A DNA stretch of 64,000 bases from Clostridiaceae bacterium (GTDB lineage: Bacteria; Bacillota; Clostridia; Tissierellales; Sporanaerobacteraceae). Positions 63,858-64,000 of the stretch are shown here, piece after piece; the stretch's first letter is position 1; each line of letters begins with the position of its first letter. The stretch covers positions 124,001 through 188,000 of the forward strand of contig JAHXQP010000030.1 of NCBI GenBank assembly GCA_019391515.1. Direction: 5' to 3'. The position numbers and the translations under genes are program-made. The notes under the pieces were generated by a model, which did no database searches, was not told where the DNA came from, and saw only the letters and a program-made list of their open reading frames with translations.

Positions 63858-64000
63858 ATGAAAACTAAAAATAAACTCTCCTTTTTAACCCAGTTATTTT
63901 ACGGATTGGGTGTTAGCTACGCTATAATTGATCAGATATTCGTTCAATGGGTTGTATACTTCTACTTACCACCATCAAGTTCTGGACTTAAACCCTTAAT
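63858..64000 (+). CDS. MFS/GPH-type sugar or drug transporter, N-terminus only
   Basis: The ATG at 63858 follows AGGAGG by a normal gap and opens a frame to the window edge (47 codons). The peptide KLSFLTQLFYGLGVSYAI, then DQIFVQWVVYFYLPP, is the first helix and following loop of the glycoside-pentoside-hexuronide/MFS carriers. Its substrate and end lie outside the window. Divergent from the methylase pair. Confidence 0.75.
   Translation, partial: MKTKNKLSFLTQLFYGLGVSYAIIDQIFVQWVVYFYLPPSSSGLKPL

Overview
This is a low-GC (roughly 30%) chromosomal window from an anaerobic Firmicute. Several genes point to the Clostridia/Tissierellia: a hydEGF hydrogenase-maturation operon, a selenocysteine-containing peroxiredoxin, a cobalamin-riboswitch operon for cobalt uptake and tetrapyrrole synthesis, a D12-type methylase pair, LysM repeat proteins and a 1,400-residue dehydratase-activase-like protein. 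The species is an inference; no rRNA or tRNA gene was recognised. Coding density is high, most starts have a strong GGAGG-type ribosome binding site (several with TTG starts), and many transcription units end in long hairpin terminators.

Layout. 1-6.8 kb: one minus-strand operon, cbiMNQO-hemA-(precorrin-2 dehydrogenase)-hemC-cobA/hemD, headed by a cobalamin riboswitch and terminator; the cobA/hemD fusion runs off the left edge. 7-12.6 kb: an Rrf2/IscR-type regulator, an M29 aminopeptidase, a secreted alkaline phosphatase, an ECF S-component and a MATE exporter. 12.8-15.4 kb: a TusA-like protein, a LysR regulator and a YeiH-type exporter, a plausible sulfur unit. 15.5-17.5 kb: a PII-like protein with a DUF1538 membrane protein, and a TIM-barrel protein. 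17.6-23 kb: two paralogous AGCS sodium symporters and a GlnK/GlnL-type two-component system, with a near-identical 35-bp element upstream of both transporters. 23-27.4 kb: an EamA exporter, then a cysteine-desulfurase-like enzyme, a DsrE-like protein and D-serine dehydratase. 27.4-30.1 kb: a YtrA-type GntR regulator with an ABC exporter, under a promoter buried in a large perfect palindrome. 30.1-35.6 kb: bioY with a BirA-type operator, hydE-hydG-hydF, and birA itself. 35.8-45.3 kb: DUF2207 protein, type 2 IPP isomerase, LCP ligase, a CPA2 antiporter with a second PII-like protein, 3-methyladenine glycosylase, DJ-1/PfpI protein, a lipoprotein and an aldehyde dehydrogenase. 45.4-56 kb: the large activase, a CPBP protease, two LysM proteins, a radical SAM protein, an M42 peptidase and a WYL regulator. 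56-64 kb: DEAD-box helicase, CbiZ, threonine aldolase, selenoprotein peroxiredoxin, PlsY, two DNA adenine methylases and the start of an MFS transporter.

How the parts connect. Corrinoid and tetrapyrrole supply recurs: cobalt import and early tetrapyrrole enzymes share one B12-sensing leader, and CbiZ (cobinamide salvage) lies 52 kb away. BirA and its probable target bioY are 4 kb apart. The two-component system and the symporters resemble the glutamine-sensing GlnK-GlnL/GlnT arrangement of Bacillus. Two separate transporter/PII-like pairs suggest ligand-responsive gating of membrane transport. The clearest unusual gene is the peroxiredoxin at 60168-60818, whose in-frame UGA replaces the peroxidatic cysteine and is followed by a SECIS-like hairpin.
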